Assembly (NCBI GenBank): GCA_041743935.1
Contig: JBGTLU010000057.1
Location: 1 to 64,000, forward strand
DNA from: JBGTLU01 sp041743935
GTDB lineage: Bacteria > Bacteroidota > Bacteroidia > Sphingobacteriales > Sphingobacteriaceae
Length of the DNA stretch: 64,000 nt
Reading direction: 5' to 3'
Each line of letters starts with the position of its first letter. Positions within the stretch are counted from its first letter, which is position 1. The translations under genes and the position numbers were made by a program. This document shows positions 45,197 through 54,151 of the stretch, piece by piece. The notes under the pieces were generated by a model that was not told the origin of the DNA, did no database searches, and saw only the letters and a program-made list of their open reading frames with translations.

Positions 45197-45369
45197 AAAA
45201 GCAAGCCACCATAATGGTTATTTTATTTCTTGTTGCCACTATTGGAGTTGTTATGATAGTAAACGCTATAATGAGCGGTGAATGGTGGCGAATTATAGCT
45301 ACAGTGCTAGGTATTACCCTTGTGGTTTATTTTTTAATAAAAGTGCTAAATAGCCTGCCGGCTGATTAA
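45193..45369 (+). CDS. 58-aa two-helix membrane protein
   Basis: The ATG at 45193 shares ATGA with the stop of the preceding gene, and the frame runs 58 codons to TAA at 45367-45369. The product begins MKKQATIMVILFLVATIGVV and has two membrane spans separated by the short SGEWWR turn. It ends NSLPAD. The overlap and the continuous coding character make it real despite its size. Its end overlaps the convergent HPF-like gene by 4 bases. Confidence 0.65.
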   Translation: MKKQATIMVILFLVATIGVVMIVNAIMSGEWWRIIATVLGITLVVYFLIKVLNSLPAD

Positions 45370-45680
45370 TGATTTCTCAATTTTCCTACTATAGTTTCTA
45401 GGGCGTTCATTGCCTTTTCTACCGATCCTTTTAATGCATCTTCAACCGTTTTAGCATCGTTTGTTACTGCAATTGGTTGTATATTCTCTAACCGTATTTC
45501 TAACAAACATTGTTTGTCGTTTCCGTAATCTTTAGAGCCGTTCACATCTCGCAAGTGAACTTCTACACGTGTTATTTGATTACTAAATCGATCTAATTTT
45601 TGACTGATGAACTCATTAACATAATTCGTAAATCGTACTCCCCCTTCAATGTTGTTATCGGTATTAACTTGTATTTTCAT
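45366..45680 (-). CDS. HPF/RaiA family ribosome-associated protein
   Basis: This 104-residue protein starts MKIQVNTDNNIEG and has the beta-alpha-beta-beta-beta-alpha pattern of the short HPF/YfiA domain, including VEVHLRDVNG and a final amphipathic helix (VEDALKGSVEKAMNALETIV). Such proteins bind the 30S decoding region in stationary phase and promote inactive or dimeric ribosomes. There is no long-HPF C-terminal domain. The 96 bases between it and anmK are AT-rich with no other feature. Confidence 0.85.
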   Translation of the reverse strand: MKIQVNTDNNIEGGVRFTNYVNEFISQKLDRFSNQITRVEVHLRDVNGSKDYGNDKQCLLEIRLENIQPIAVTNDAKTVEDALKGSVEKAMNALETIVGKLRNH

Positions 45681-45776
45681 GAATTATTTTTTTTAAATGA
45701 TATGGCTTAATATAATAATTTTTAGATGTTTTGATATTAGATTTTAAATAAAAATTAAAAATAAACCCATTTGTTT

Positions 45777-46964
45777 TTATGTAGGGAAAGAGACCTTACC
45801 CATAAACACTTCCGGAATATTTGCTGATTTATTTCCTATTGTTTTGCTAGATGCTACCGATTCGTTGGCTAATGCTGCAAATATAAGTCCTTCTTTTGCT
45901 TGAGGCTCAACACCCAAATCACGGAATGAATGTACCGGAACAGATTTTAACTTTTCTTGTAATCTTTTTAATAAATAATCATTTTTTTCGCCCCCACCAC
46001 TAACGTATAGCTTAGTAGTTTTAGACTTAGGAACTCCACCCATTTTTAGGGCGTTCACAATAACCCAAACGGTAAATTCAGTAAGAGTGCATATAATATC
46101 TGCTGGCTCTACACTCAGTCCATCTAAACATTGTACAACATACAAAGCATTAAACTCTTCGGGTCCGGTACTTCTTGGAATTGATTTTTTAAAAAAGGCA
46201 TGGTTTTTTAAACACTTCATGAATTCGGCATGTATTTTTCCGCTAGATGCAATTTTTCCGGAGTCATCAAACTTTGCGTTAAAATAGGTGTTTGCAGCCC
46301 AATCCATAAGGGTGTTTCCGGGGCCACAGTCGGTAGTAAAGATATTTTTAGTACCCGATTTTGGCAGATAAGTATAGTTGCTAATTCCGCCAATGTTTAA
46401 TAAGATTCTATCTTCCTCTTTACTTCTAAAAAGTAAACCATCGCCATACACAGCCAATGGAGCCCCTTCGCCTCCGGCAGCAATATGTTTTTGTCTAAAA
46501 TCAGACAAGGTTATAATGCCTGTTATCTTAGCTATATGATCTGCATCCCCAATTTGTAGTGTGGCATTGGGTTTTCCCTCTATGCCATGGAAATGTATTG
46601 GTGCATGATAAACCGTTTGACCATGGCTTGCTATTAAATCAACATCTCCTGTTTGTATTTTCCATTTTTTAAGTTGAGTTCGGATGATATTGCCATACCA
46701 AATGCCTAAATCTGCATGCAATAAAGTGAGTTGTTGAAAATCTATGGTTTGCTTAGCAAAGACTTGTTCTATCTCTATTTGTAATTTTTCAGGATAGGCA
46801 TGTGATGCAAATTCTTCAATCACAAAACTTGTTTCTAACCCCGATGAAAAAAAACGGCACAAAACCAGATCTAATCCGTCTCTAGAAGTCCCAGACATCA
46901 ACCCAAGTATTACTCTGCTTGATTTTTGAGCTGTCTCATATAGCTTTAATACATTCGGGTTCAT
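45777..46964 (-). CDS. anmK: anhydro-N-acetylmuramic acid kinase
   Basis: AnmK phosphorylates and opens 1,6-anhydro-MurNAc during peptidoglycan recycling. The 395-residue protein carries GLMSGTSRDGLDL (ATP-binding), SHGQTVYHAP, LLNIGGISNYTYLP, TDCGPGNTLMDW and VSGGGEKNDYLL, all in family order. It is single, transcribed away from the M16 peptidase gene. No other recycling gene (murQ, nagZ, ampG) is in the window. Confidence 0.95.
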   Translation of the reverse strand: MNPNVLKLYETAQKSSRVILGLMSGTSRDGLDLVLCRFFSSGLETSFVIEEFASHAYPEKLQIEIEQVFAKQTIDFQQLTLLHADLGIWYGNIIRTQLKKWKIQTGDVDLIASHGQTVYHAPIHFHGIEGKPNATLQIGDADHIAKITGIITLSDFRQKHIAAGGEGAPLAVYGDGLLFRSKEEDRILLNIGGISNYTYLPKSGTKNIFTTDCGPGNTLMDWAANTYFNAKFDDSGKIASSGKIHAEFMKCLKNHAFFKKSIPRSTGPEEFNALYVVQCLDGLSVEPADIICTLTEFTVWVIVNALKMGGVPKSKTTKLYVSGGGEKNDYLLKRLQEKLKSVPVHSFRDLGVEPQAKEGLIFAALANESVASSKTIGNKSANIPEVFMGKVSFPT

Positions 46965-47013
46965 GCCAATTATTTAGATGAAAACGCTATTTTAGCATAA
47001 AATCTTATCAAAC

Positions 47014-49815
47014 ATGAAAAAAATCATTGGTTACCTACTCTTATTCGCTCTCCTTATTAATTACAACATAGTAAATGCACAAACTAAAACTAGTGCAAAA
47101 TTACCCATCGACCCAAATGTAAAAATTGGTACGCTTACTAACGGGTTAAAATACTATATCCGTAAGAATAGTAAGCCCGAAAACAGAGCCGAATTACGTT
47201 TAGTAGTACATGCAGGATCCATGCAAGAAGATGAAGACCAACTAGGATTGGCACATTTTGTAGAGCACATGGCATTTAATGGAACCAAGAATTTTGCAAA
47301 ATCAGAATTGGTAGATTTTCTTGAATCATCAGGAATTAGATTTGGCGCCGACTTAAATGCATACACCAGTTTTGATGAAACGGTTTATATGCTTACCCTA
47401 CCAACCGATTCTCCGACGATATTTAAAAAAGGATTTCAGGTATTGGAAGAATGGGCTCATAATGTTTCATTTGACCCGCAAGAAATTGACAAAGAACGTG
47501 GTGTAGTTATAGAAGAATGGCGATTGGGCCGTGGTGCAGAAGCTCGCATGCGCGATCGTTATTTTTCAACCCTTTTATCGGGCTCAAGATATGCTGATCG
47601 TTTGCCCATTGGCACATTAGGTATTCTTCAAAACTTTAAACACGAAACTTTAATTAGGTATTATAAAGAATGGTACCGCCCGGATTTAATGTCCATAATT
47701 GCTGTGGGAGATTTTGATGTTGCCGAGGTAGAAGCACTCATAAAAAAACAATTCTCTGGAATTAAACCAGTAACTAACCCCAGAAAGAAATTACCCGCCA
47801 CCATCCCTGATCATAAAGAAACATTGGTGGCCATTGAAACCGACCCCGAAACACAGTTTACCAGAGTAAACGTGTACTATAAGCAACCAGCTTTTCAAAG
47901 CACTACAGAATTAGAATATCGCCAAGGATTGGTTCATTCTTTATTTAACTCCATGTTAAATGCCCGAATAGCCGAACTACAACAACAAGCTAACCCGCCT
48001 TTTTTAGCAGGTTTTAGTAGTTATGGGGGATTTATTGGAGATAAAGATGCATTTACCATAGGTGCTGTTACTCGCGATGGGAACTTTAAAAATGCCTTAA
48101 ATGTTGTATTAGCTGAAGCCCTTCGGTTAGAAGCTTTTGGCTTTACCCCAACGGAATTAGAAAGAGCAAAAACATCTATGCTTAATTCTATAGAAAGAGC
48201 ATATACCGAGAGAGATAAGACAGAATCCTACCAATATGCAGAGGAATATGTACGTAATTATTTACGCAACGAAACCATTCCTGGTTTAGAAGTGGAATAT
48301 GCTATTTATAAGAAATATGTAAACGGTATTGATATAAAAGAAGTAAATAATTTGGCAGTTAATTGGATTGGAGAAGAAAACAGAGTGGTGGTAATAACCG
48401 CACCAGAACCCGAAAAAGATAAATTATTAACTAAAGCCGAAATAATAGAACTACTTGATAACACCAGTAAACTTACCCTTACTCCATATGTAGATAAGGT
48501 AAGTTCTGCTCCTTTAATTGCAAAAATACCTTCACCAAGTAAAGTAATTTCAGAAAAAAAACTAGATGAAATTGGAGTTACTGAATGGATTTTAGCCAAC
48601 GGAGCAAAAGTAATTATAAAACCCACCACGTTTAAAAACGATGAAATTTTATTTAATGCTTCCAGTCCGGGTGGCCATTCACTATATCCAGATAAAGATT
48701 ATTTAGATGCCGCATATGCATCTCAAATTATGCAAATAAGTGGTTTGGGTGAGTTTGGATTTGTAGAATTACAAAAATACTTATCCGGCAAAGTGGCTAG
48801 ATTAAGCCCATCTATTGGTGAAATTAGCGAAGGCTTATCTGGCAACACCACCCCCAAAGACTTAGAAACGTTTATGCAACTCTTGTTTTCTTATTTTACC
48901 CAACCAAGAGCAGATAGCGTTTCATTTATGAGTTTTACTAATAGCATTAGTGGAATTTTGGCAAACCGTGGAGCAAACCCAGAAGCAGTATTTTCAGATT
49001 CTATTCAAGCCATCATAAGTAATTACAACGTTAGAAGAATGACTCCTGTTGCCAGTCAGTTCCAAGAATTAGATTTACAAAACATGTATAAAATCTTTAA
49101 AGAAAGATTTAATGATCCGAGTGATTTTACTTTCATTTTTGTTGGAAACATTGATACCGAAATATTAAAACCATTAGTAGAAACCTATATTGGAGGTATA
49201 CCTTCTGCCGGCAAAAGAGAAAACTTTAAAAATTTAGGAATTATACCTCCTAGCGGGGTTGTGAAAAGAGTAGTAAACAAGGGAACAGAACCCAAAAGTA
49301 GAGTACAGTTAATTTTTTCAGGTGACTTTAATTGGAATACCGATGAGGTATTTGCAATTAGTGCCTTACAAGATGTGTTAGATATTAAACTTAGAGAAAG
49401 TTTGCGCGAAGATGCTGGGGGCGTGTATGGGGTTGGTATTAGTGCTGTGCCGAGTAAATTGCCATCGAGCAGATATACCTTAAACATTGGTTTTGGCTGT
49501 GCACCCGAAAACGTAGATAAGTTAGTTGATTTGGTTTTTGCAGAAATAAATAAACTGAAAAAAGACGGGGCTACTTCTACAGACCTTCTAAAAGTAATTG
49601 AGATAGATAAGCGCGATAGAGAAACCAGTTTAAAAGAAAACCGCTTTTGGTTGGGTCAGCTTAACCGATATTATACCCTAAATGAGAACCCATTAGGACT
49701 GCTAGATTTTGATAAAAATCTAGAAAAAGTAACTACCGAGACCGTTAAAAAAGCGGCAAATAAATATTTAAACGAAGCTAATTACATTAAAGTAGTGTTG
49801 ATGCCAGAGAATTAG
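47014..49815 (+). CDS. M16 family zinc peptidase, exported
   Basis: This 933-residue protein has a signal peptide (MKKIIGYLLLFALLINYNIV, cleavage near NAQ) and two M16 modules. The N-terminal module holds the inverted zinc motif H81-F-V-E84-H85 and the downstream glutamate region ERGVVIEEW, so it is catalytic. The second module (from about 530) lacks HxxEH, as usual for the pitrilysin partner half. It probably degrades peptides in the periplasm or at the surface. A very stable terminator follows. Confidence 0.92.
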   Translation: MKKIIGYLLLFALLINYNIVNAQTKTSAKLPIDPNVKIGTLTNGLKYYIRKNSKPENRAELRLVVHAGSMQEDEDQLGLAHFVEHMAFNGTKNFAKSELVDFLESSGIRFGADLNAYTSFDETVYMLTLPTDSPTIFKKGFQVLEEWAHNVSFDPQEIDKERGVVIEEWRLGRGAEARMRDRYFSTLLSGSRYADRLPIGTLGILQNFKHETLIRYYKEWYRPDLMSIIAVGDFDVAEVEALIKKQFSGIKPVTNPRKKLPATIPDHKETLVAIETDPETQFTRVNVYYKQPAFQSTTELEYRQGLVHSLFNSMLNARIAELQQQANPPFLAGFSSYGGFIGDKDAFTIGAVTRDGNFKNALNVVLAEALRLEAFGFTPTELERAKTSMLNSIERAYTERDKTESYQYAEEYVRNYLRNETIPGLEVEYAIYKKYVNGIDIKEVNNLAVNWIGEENRVVVITAPEPEKDKLLTKAEIIELLDNTSKLTLTPYVDKVSSAPLIAKIPSPSKVISEKKLDEIGVTEWILANGAKVIIKPTTFKNDEILFNASSPGGHSLYPDKDYLDAAYASQIMQISGLGEFGFVELQKYLSGKVARLSPSIGEISEGLSGNTTPKDLETFMQLLFSYFTQPRADSVSFMSFTNSISGILANRGANPEAVFSDSIQAIISNYNVRRMTPVASQFQELDLQNMYKIFKERFNDPSDFTFIFVGNIDTEILKPLVETYIGGIPSAGKRENFKNLGIIPPSGVVKRVVNKGTEPKSRVQLIFSGDFNWNTDEVFAISALQDVLDIKLRESLREDAGGVYGVGISAVPSKLPSSRYTLNIGFGCAPENVDKLVDLVFAEINKLKKDGATSTDLLKVIEIDKRDRETSLKENRFWLGQLNRYYTLNENPLGLLDFDKNLEKVTTETVKKAANKYLNEANYIKVVLMPEN

Positions 49816-49834
49816 ACGGAAGTTTGACTTTTAA

Positions 49835-49876
49835 CGAAACAGCCCCGACGATTTCGTCGGGGCTGTTTCGTTTTTT
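49835..49876. terminator. intrinsic terminator between the M16 gene and frr
   Basis: CGAAACAGCCCCGACG (49835-49850) is perfectly complementary to CGTCGGGGCTGTTTCG (49855-49870), with a 4-base loop and six T residues after it. It serves the plus-strand M16 gene; the convergent frr transcript must cross it as well. The core GCCCCGAC/GTCGGGGC is the same as in the terminator at 23661. Confidence 0.92.
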
Positions 49877-49893
49877 AGTATTTACGTGAGGTT

Positions 49894-50457
49894 TTAAACC
49901 GTCATGATATCTTTCTCTTTCGTTTCTACCACTTTATCTACCTTCAGGATATAAGCATCTGTAAGTTTCTGTACTTCGGTTTCGCCAACTTTTACATCAT
50001 CTTCAGACACTCCGTCTTTTTGTAATTTCTTGATGGTTTCATTGGCATCCTTTCTAATATTCCGGATGGTTATTTTACCATTTTCACCTTCTGCTTTTAC
50101 TTTTTTCACCAATTCTTTTCTTCTTTCCTCGGTTAAAGGTGGAATATTAATACGAATAAGTACTCCATCATTTTGTGGGTTTACTCCTAGGTTTGCATCG
50201 ATTATTCCTTTTTCAATTGGTTGAATCATGCTTTTTTCCCAGGGTTGTATGGTAAGAGTGCGAGCATCGGGAGTATTGATACTTGCTACTTGTAATATAG
50301 GCACCATCGAACCATAATAATCTACCACAATGCCATCCAGCATGCTAGGCATTGCTTTACCGGCTCTTATTTTAAGTAATTCGGCTTCGGTATGGGCAAC
50401 AGCTTTGTCCATGTCGCTCCGAGCTTCATCCAATTGCATTTTTATAAATTCATTCAT
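49894..50457 (-). CDS. frr: ribosome recycling factor
   Basis: RRF splits the post-termination ribosome with EF-G. The 187-residue length is standard. Conserved stretches are RAGKAMPSMLDGIVVDYYGS, INTPDARTLTIQPWEKSMI, DANLGVNPQNDG and IRINIPPLTEERRKELVK, with the helical C-terminus after them. It follows pyrH by 42 bases, the usual pyrH-frr pairing. Confidence 0.97.
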   Translation of the reverse strand: MNEFIKMQLDEARSDMDKAVAHTEAELLKIRAGKAMPSMLDGIVVDYYGSMVPILQVASINTPDARTLTIQPWEKSMIQPIEKGIIDANLGVNPQNDGVLIRINIPPLTEERRKELVKKVKAEGENGKITIRNIRKDANETIKKLQKDGVSEDDVKVGETEVQKLTDAYILKVDKVVETKEKDIMTV

Positions 50458-50499
50458 AATCCTACGTCTTGAAATCTATCAAATATCGCTTATTTATAA

Positions 50500-51204
50500 T
50501 TAATATACCAAGGTTCCAATTCCTTCGCCTTGGGCTACTTTTAGGAAATTTCCCCGAGTGTTCATATCAAAAACTATGATTGGTAAATTGTTTTCTTGGC
50601 AAAGAGTAAAAGCAGTCATGTCCATCACATTTAACCCCTTTTCATATACTTCGGTAAAGGTTATGGTATCGTATTTAACAGCATTTTTATCTTTTTCGGG
50701 ATCGGCAGAGTAGATTCCATTAACTCTGGTACCCTTTAACACCACATCAGCTTCAATTTCTATTGCTCTTAAAGATGCTGCGGTATCTGTTGTAAAATAT
50801 GGATTACCGGTTCCTGCACCAAAAATCACTACCCTTCCTTTTTCTAAATGTCGCACCGCTCTGCGGCGAATAAACGGCTCACATATTTGCTCCATTTTTA
50901 TAGCCGATTGCAAACGGGTTTTTACACCTACCTTTTCTAGGGCATCTTGCAAAGCCATGCTATTAATTACAGTTGCCAACATCCCCATATAATCGGCTTG
51001 TACCCTATCCATCCCGCCTTTTTCTGCATCTAATCCTCTGTGAATATTACCACCTCCAATTACGATGGCTACCTGAACACCTTTATTTATTACTTCCTTT
51101 ACATCTTTAGCATATTGTAAAACCTGATCCGGATCTATGCCGTATTGCTTTTTACCCATGAGCGATTCGCCACTGAGTTTAAGAAGTATTCTTTTGTATT
51201 TCAT
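50500..51204 (-). CDS. pyrH: UMP kinase
   Basis: PyrH phosphorylates UMP to UDP. The 234-residue protein opens KRILLKLSGESLMGKKQYGID and contains VAIVIGGGNIHRG, the VIFGAGTGNPYFTTDTAASL loop and LKGTRVNGIYSADPEK. The start ATG at 51204 lies 22 bases past a strong terminator that follows tsf, so pyrH-frr probably has its own promoter or depends on read-through. A TACATTTG match (complement of 51207-51214) abuts the ATG and is too close to be its -7 box. Confidence 0.97.
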   Translation of the reverse strand: MKYKRILLKLSGESLMGKKQYGIDPDQVLQYAKDVKEVINKGVQVAIVIGGGNIHRGLDAEKGGMDRVQADYMGMLATVINSMALQDALEKVGVKTRLQSAIKMEQICEPFIRRRAVRHLEKGRVVIFGAGTGNPYFTTDTAASLRAIEIEADVVLKGTRVNGIYSADPEKDKNAVKYDTITFTEVYEKGLNVMDMTAFTLCQENNLPIIVFDMNTRGNFLKVAQGEGIGTLVY

Positions 51205-51220
51205 ATCAAATGTAAAGGTT

Positions 51221-51253
51221 AAAAAAAATCCCCTGATTTGTGTCAGGGGATTT
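51221..51253 (-). terminator. intrinsic terminator between tsf and pyrH
   Basis: On the minus strand AAATCCCCTGA (complement of 51243-51253) pairs with TCAGGGGATTT (complement of 51226-51236) around a 6-base loop, and the T run continues to 51221. The stem is perfect over 11 pairs. It should end most transcripts of the ribosomal-protein genes before pyrH. Confidence 0.88.
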
Positions 51254-51259
51254 AAAATA

Positions 51260-52096
51260 TTATCCTAGTTGAACTCTCTTGAATGCGGTAACGGTAAGCC
51301 CTTTATGAACCCCATCTAACATTTGAGCTATGTTTTTAGAGCTATCTTTAACAAACTCTTGGTTTAATAAAGTTGAGTCTTTGTAAAACTTGTTCAATTT
51401 ACCTTGTGCAATTTTCTCTACCATTTCTTCTGGTTTTCCTTCTGCACGAATTTGCTCTTTTGCAATTTCTAATTCACGCTCAATAACGCTTGCATCTACA
51501 TCTGCTTTGTCAATGGCAACCGGATTCATCGCTGCAATTTGCATTGCCACGTCTTTTCCAGCTTCTACCACAACATCACCAGCATTATTAAATCCTACCA
51601 ATACACCCAATTTACCATTGGCGTGGTTGTAAGCTACCACTTGCTCTGCAGAAATACTTTCGTATCTTGATATTTCTATTTTCTCTCCTATTTTACCAGT
51701 TTGGTCAAGTAATAATTCGGAGATTTTACCTTCGTTAGTGCTTTCTGCTAATAATGATTCTAGGTTTGAAGGAAGCTTAGTAACCGCTGCTTCTACTAGG
51801 GTGTTAGCAAATGCTACAAAATCAGCATTTTTAGCCACAAAATCAGTCTCACAATTTAATGCTACCAAAACGCCTTTTTTGCCATCGGCAGTTGTTTTGG
51901 CTATAATTACTCCTTCTTTTGCTTCGCGATCGCTACGGCTAGCAGAAACTTTTGCGCCTTTTTTGCGAAGATAATCTACAGCAGCTTCAAAGTTTCCATT
52001 GGCTTCGGTAAGTGCTTTTTTACAATCCATCATACCCGCTCCAGTTTGTAAGCGTAATTTGTTTACATCGGCAGCACTAATAGTTACAGTTGACAT
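51260..52096 (-). CDS. tsf: elongation factor Ts
   Basis: EF-Ts recycles EF-Tu by nucleotide exchange. At 278 residues it has the UBA-like N-domain with VNKLRLQTGAGMMDCKKAL, the core motif LNCETDFVAKNADF and the late VDASVIERELEIAKEQ. The end (VTAFKRVQLG) fits the family. It follows rpsB after a 101-base spacer that contains a large hairpin. Confidence 0.97.
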   Translation of the reverse strand: MSTVTISAADVNKLRLQTGAGMMDCKKALTEANGNFEAAVDYLRKKGAKVSASRSDREAKEGVIIAKTTADGKKGVLVALNCETDFVAKNADFVAFANTLVEAAVTKLPSNLESLLAESTNEGKISELLLDQTGKIGEKIEISRYESISAEQVVAYNHANGKLGVLVGFNNAGDVVVEAGKDVAMQIAAMNPVAIDKADVDASVIERELEIAKEQIRAEGKPEEMVEKIAQGKLNKFYKDSTLLNQEFVKDSSKNIAQMLDGVHKGLTVTAFKRVQLG

Positions 52097-52133
52097 TTTT
52101 CTAAATTTTATGTGTTAATAAATGGGATATAAA

Positions 52134-52193
52134 AATTGCGAACACGGAACCATTTGAATTTACATTCAAACCAACTGTCCAATGTTCGCAATT
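52134..52193 (-). terminator. large hairpin between rpsB and tsf, possible attenuator
   Basis: AATTGCGAACA (52134-52144) pairs with TGTTCGCAATT (52183-52193). Inside, TTTGAAT (52153-52159) pairs with ATTCAAA (52164-52170) around TTAC. On the minus strand a short T run follows. It could be a partial terminator lowering tsf relative to rpsB, or a processing signal. Confidence 0.6.
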
Positions 52194-52197
52194 AAAA

Positions 52198-53025
52198 TTA
52201 CTCTGCGCTTTCTTCTGCTTTCACGCGTTTACGACCAGTTTTGGTCTCTTCGCTATCGGCAACTGGTTTTTCTCCTTCTGATTTTTCAGCTTTTGCTAAT
52301 GCAATTGCTTCTTTTTCAGTTTCGTCTTCTTTTTCGCGTTTACGTTCTTCTAATCCTTCTTCAATTGCTTTACAAATGATGCCGGTTATCAATGAAATTG
52401 ATTTTGTTGCATCATCATTTGCTGGAATCGGGAAATCAATTGGCGAAGGGTCTGAATTGGTATCCACCATTGCAAAAGTTGGAATGTTTAATTTCAACGA
52501 TTCTGCAACTGCAATGTGTTCTTTTTTCACATCCACCAAAAACAATGCTGCTGGTAAGCGATTTAAATCGGCAATACCACCCAACACACGCTCTAATTTT
52601 ATTCTCTCGCGAGCAATAGAAAGTTTTTCTTTTTTTGACAAAATATCATAAGTACCGTCTTTGGTCATCTTATCAATATTTGTCATTTTTTTAATCGACT
52701 TGCGCACGGTTGCAAAATTGGTAAGCATACCGCCCAACCAACGCTCCGTTACAAAAGGCATGTTCACAGATTTTGCATAATCTGCTACGATGTCTTTCGC
52801 TTGTTTTTTTGTTGCAACAAATAATACCTTACGTCCAGATTTAACAATCTGCTTAATTGCAGCAGCAGCTTCTTCTGTTTTGGTAAGTGTTTTATTTAAG
52901 TCGATGATGTGAATTCCGTTTTTCTCCATGAAAACATAAGGAGCCATTTTCGGATTCCACTTACGGGTGAGGTGACCAAAGTGTACACCTGCATCCAATA
53001 AATCATTATATGTAGTTCTAGCCAT
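52198..53025 (-). CDS. rpsB: 30S ribosomal protein S2
   Basis: The 275-residue protein opens LLDAGVHFGHLTRKWNPKM and contains ATKKQAKDIV, RWLGGMLTNFATVRKSI and the VDTNSDPSPIDFPIPANDDA nucleotide-like loop, all S2 hallmarks. The last ~45 residues are a charged Lys/Glu extension (EERKREKEDETEKEA... VKAEESAE) not found in E. coli S2. It starts 18 bases after rpsI ends. Confidence 0.97.
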   Translation of the reverse strand: MARTTYNDLLDAGVHFGHLTRKWNPKMAPYVFMEKNGIHIIDLNKTLTKTEEAAAAIKQIVKSGRKVLFVATKKQAKDIVADYAKSVNMPFVTERWLGGMLTNFATVRKSIKKMTNIDKMTKDGTYDILSKKEKLSIARERIKLERVLGGIADLNRLPAALFLVDVKKEHIAVAESLKLNIPTFAMVDTNSDPSPIDFPIPANDDATKSISLITGIICKAIEEGLEERKREKEDETEKEAIALAKAEKSEGEKPVADSEETKTGRKRVKAEESAE

Positions 53026-53043
53026 TTTGTGATCCTCCGAATA

Positions 53044-53430
53044 TTAACGTTTACTAAATTGAAATTTCCTACGTGCTTTTCTGCGACCTGGTTTCTTGCG
53101 CTCCACCATACGTGAATCGCGAGTCATCAAATCTTTAGCACGCAAAGAAGGTTTAACTTCGGGGTCTAGCTCAACTAATGCTTTTGCTATTGCCAGGCGA
53201 ACTGCTTCTGCTTGGCCTGTAATACCACCACCACTAACGTTTACGGTTACATCGTATTTGCCTGCATTGTTACTTACTGTAAATGCTTGGTTTACGATGT
53301 ATTGTAATGGAAGGGTTGGAAAGTACTCTACGTAATCTTTGTTGTTTACGGTAATGGTTCCGTTGCCGTCTTTTAAGTAAATACGAGCAACAGCGGTTTT
53401 TCTTCTACCTGAGGTGTTGGTTACTGTCAT
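53044..53430 (-). CDS. rpsI: 30S ribosomal protein S9
   Basis: The 128-residue protein has GRRKTAVARIYLKDGNG near the start, VSGGGITGQAEAVRLAIAKAL in the middle and the universally conserved C-terminus KFQFSKR, which reaches the decoding centre. Its ATG lies inside the rplM stop (ATGA), preceded by AGGAGA, one of the few clear Shine-Dalgarno-like sites here. Confidence 0.98.
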   Translation of the reverse strand: MTVTNTSGRRKTAVARIYLKDGNGTITVNNKDYVEYFPTLPLQYIVNQAFTVSNNAGKYDVTVNVSGGGITGQAEAVRLAIAKALVELDPEVKPSLRAKDLMTRDSRMVERKKPGRRKARRKFQFSKR

Positions 53431-53885
53431 TCTCCTGTTTGATTAAGTTTGATAACGGTTGGTTTTTGTGCAGTGTGCGGGTGTTCTGCTCCTACATAAA
53501 CATGTAGGTTTTTTAATAAGGCACTGCCCAAACGGTTTTTAGGTAACATACCACGTACTGCTTTTTCTACAATACGAGTAGGATGTTTCGCCAATAAATC
53601 TTTAGGAGAAATAAAGCGTTGACCTCCGGGGTAGCCGGTATGCGAAACGTACTGCTTATCTTGCATTTTGTTTCCAGTCAATTTTACCTTGTCTGCATTG
53701 ATAACGATTACATTATCGCCGCAGTCTACGTTCGGGGTGAACGATGGCTTGTGTTTTCCTCTAATAAGTGATGCCACTTTAGAAGACAAGCGCCCCAAAA
53801 TCTCGCCTTCTGCATCGATAACTACCCATTGTTTATCGACGGTTTTCTTGTTGGCTGAGACAGTTTTGTAACTTAACGTATTCAC
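53427..53885 (-). CDS. rplM: 50S ribosomal protein L13
   Basis: The 152-residue protein contains WVVIDAEGEILGRLSSKVA, VINADKVKLTGNKMQDK and the MLPKNRLG motif of L13. The start is a GTG at 53885; no ATG is available in the N-terminal region. It leads the rplM-rpsI-rpsB-tsf transcript, with its promoter at 53940-53970. Confidence 0.97.
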   Translation of the reverse strand: MNTLSYKTVSANKKTVDKQWVVIDAEGEILGRLSSKVASLIRGKHKPSFTPNVDCGDNVIVINADKVKLTGNKMQDKQYVSHTGYPGGQRFISPKDLLAKHPTRIVEKAVRGMLPKNRLGSALLKNLHVYVGAEHPHTAQKPTVIKLNQTGE

Positions 53886-53921
53886 TTGTTCTGTTAATTA
53901 ATTATTTATTAAATAGTTTAC

Positions 53922-53970
53922 CCTCTATTTTGAGGACTGCAAAGATAGGTTGATAATTTGTAACTATCAA
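53922..53970 (-). promoter_or_regulatory. Bacteroidota-type promoter and 5'-terminal hairpin of rplM
   Basis: Read on the minus strand: TTG (complement of 53968-53970), a 20-base spacer, then TATCTTTG (complement of 53940-53947). This exactly fits TTG-N20-TAnnTTTG. Right at the expected transcript 5' end is a small hairpin, CCTC/GAGG (53922-53935), which may stabilise or regulate the ribosomal-protein mRNA. Confidence 0.8.
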
Positions 53971-54124
53971 GTTTTCCACAATTATTTTAAACCATAATAG
54001 ACAGTATAATCCCTAAAACTTGAGGTTTTGTATTATCAGCCTTTAGCCAAATATAATTTGCTAAACAGATGCAAAGTCAATACATAATAATTTAATATTG
54101 CTTTTATCAAAACTTATGAATTTG

Positions 54125-54132
54125 TACATTTG
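54125..54132 (+). promoter_or_regulatory. candidate -7 element of the aminotransferase gene
   Basis: TACATTTG matches TAnnTTTG and lies 19 bases before the ATG at 54152. The nearest TTG (54098-54100) is 24 bases upstream, longer than the usual spacer. Confidence 0.5.
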
Positions 54133-54151
54133 CACCTTAATAAAATAGCAC

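Noticed and set aside
51207..51214. TACATTTG as pyrH -7 promoter box
   Set aside because: It ends two bases before the ATG, leaving no room for a transcript start upstream of the codon.
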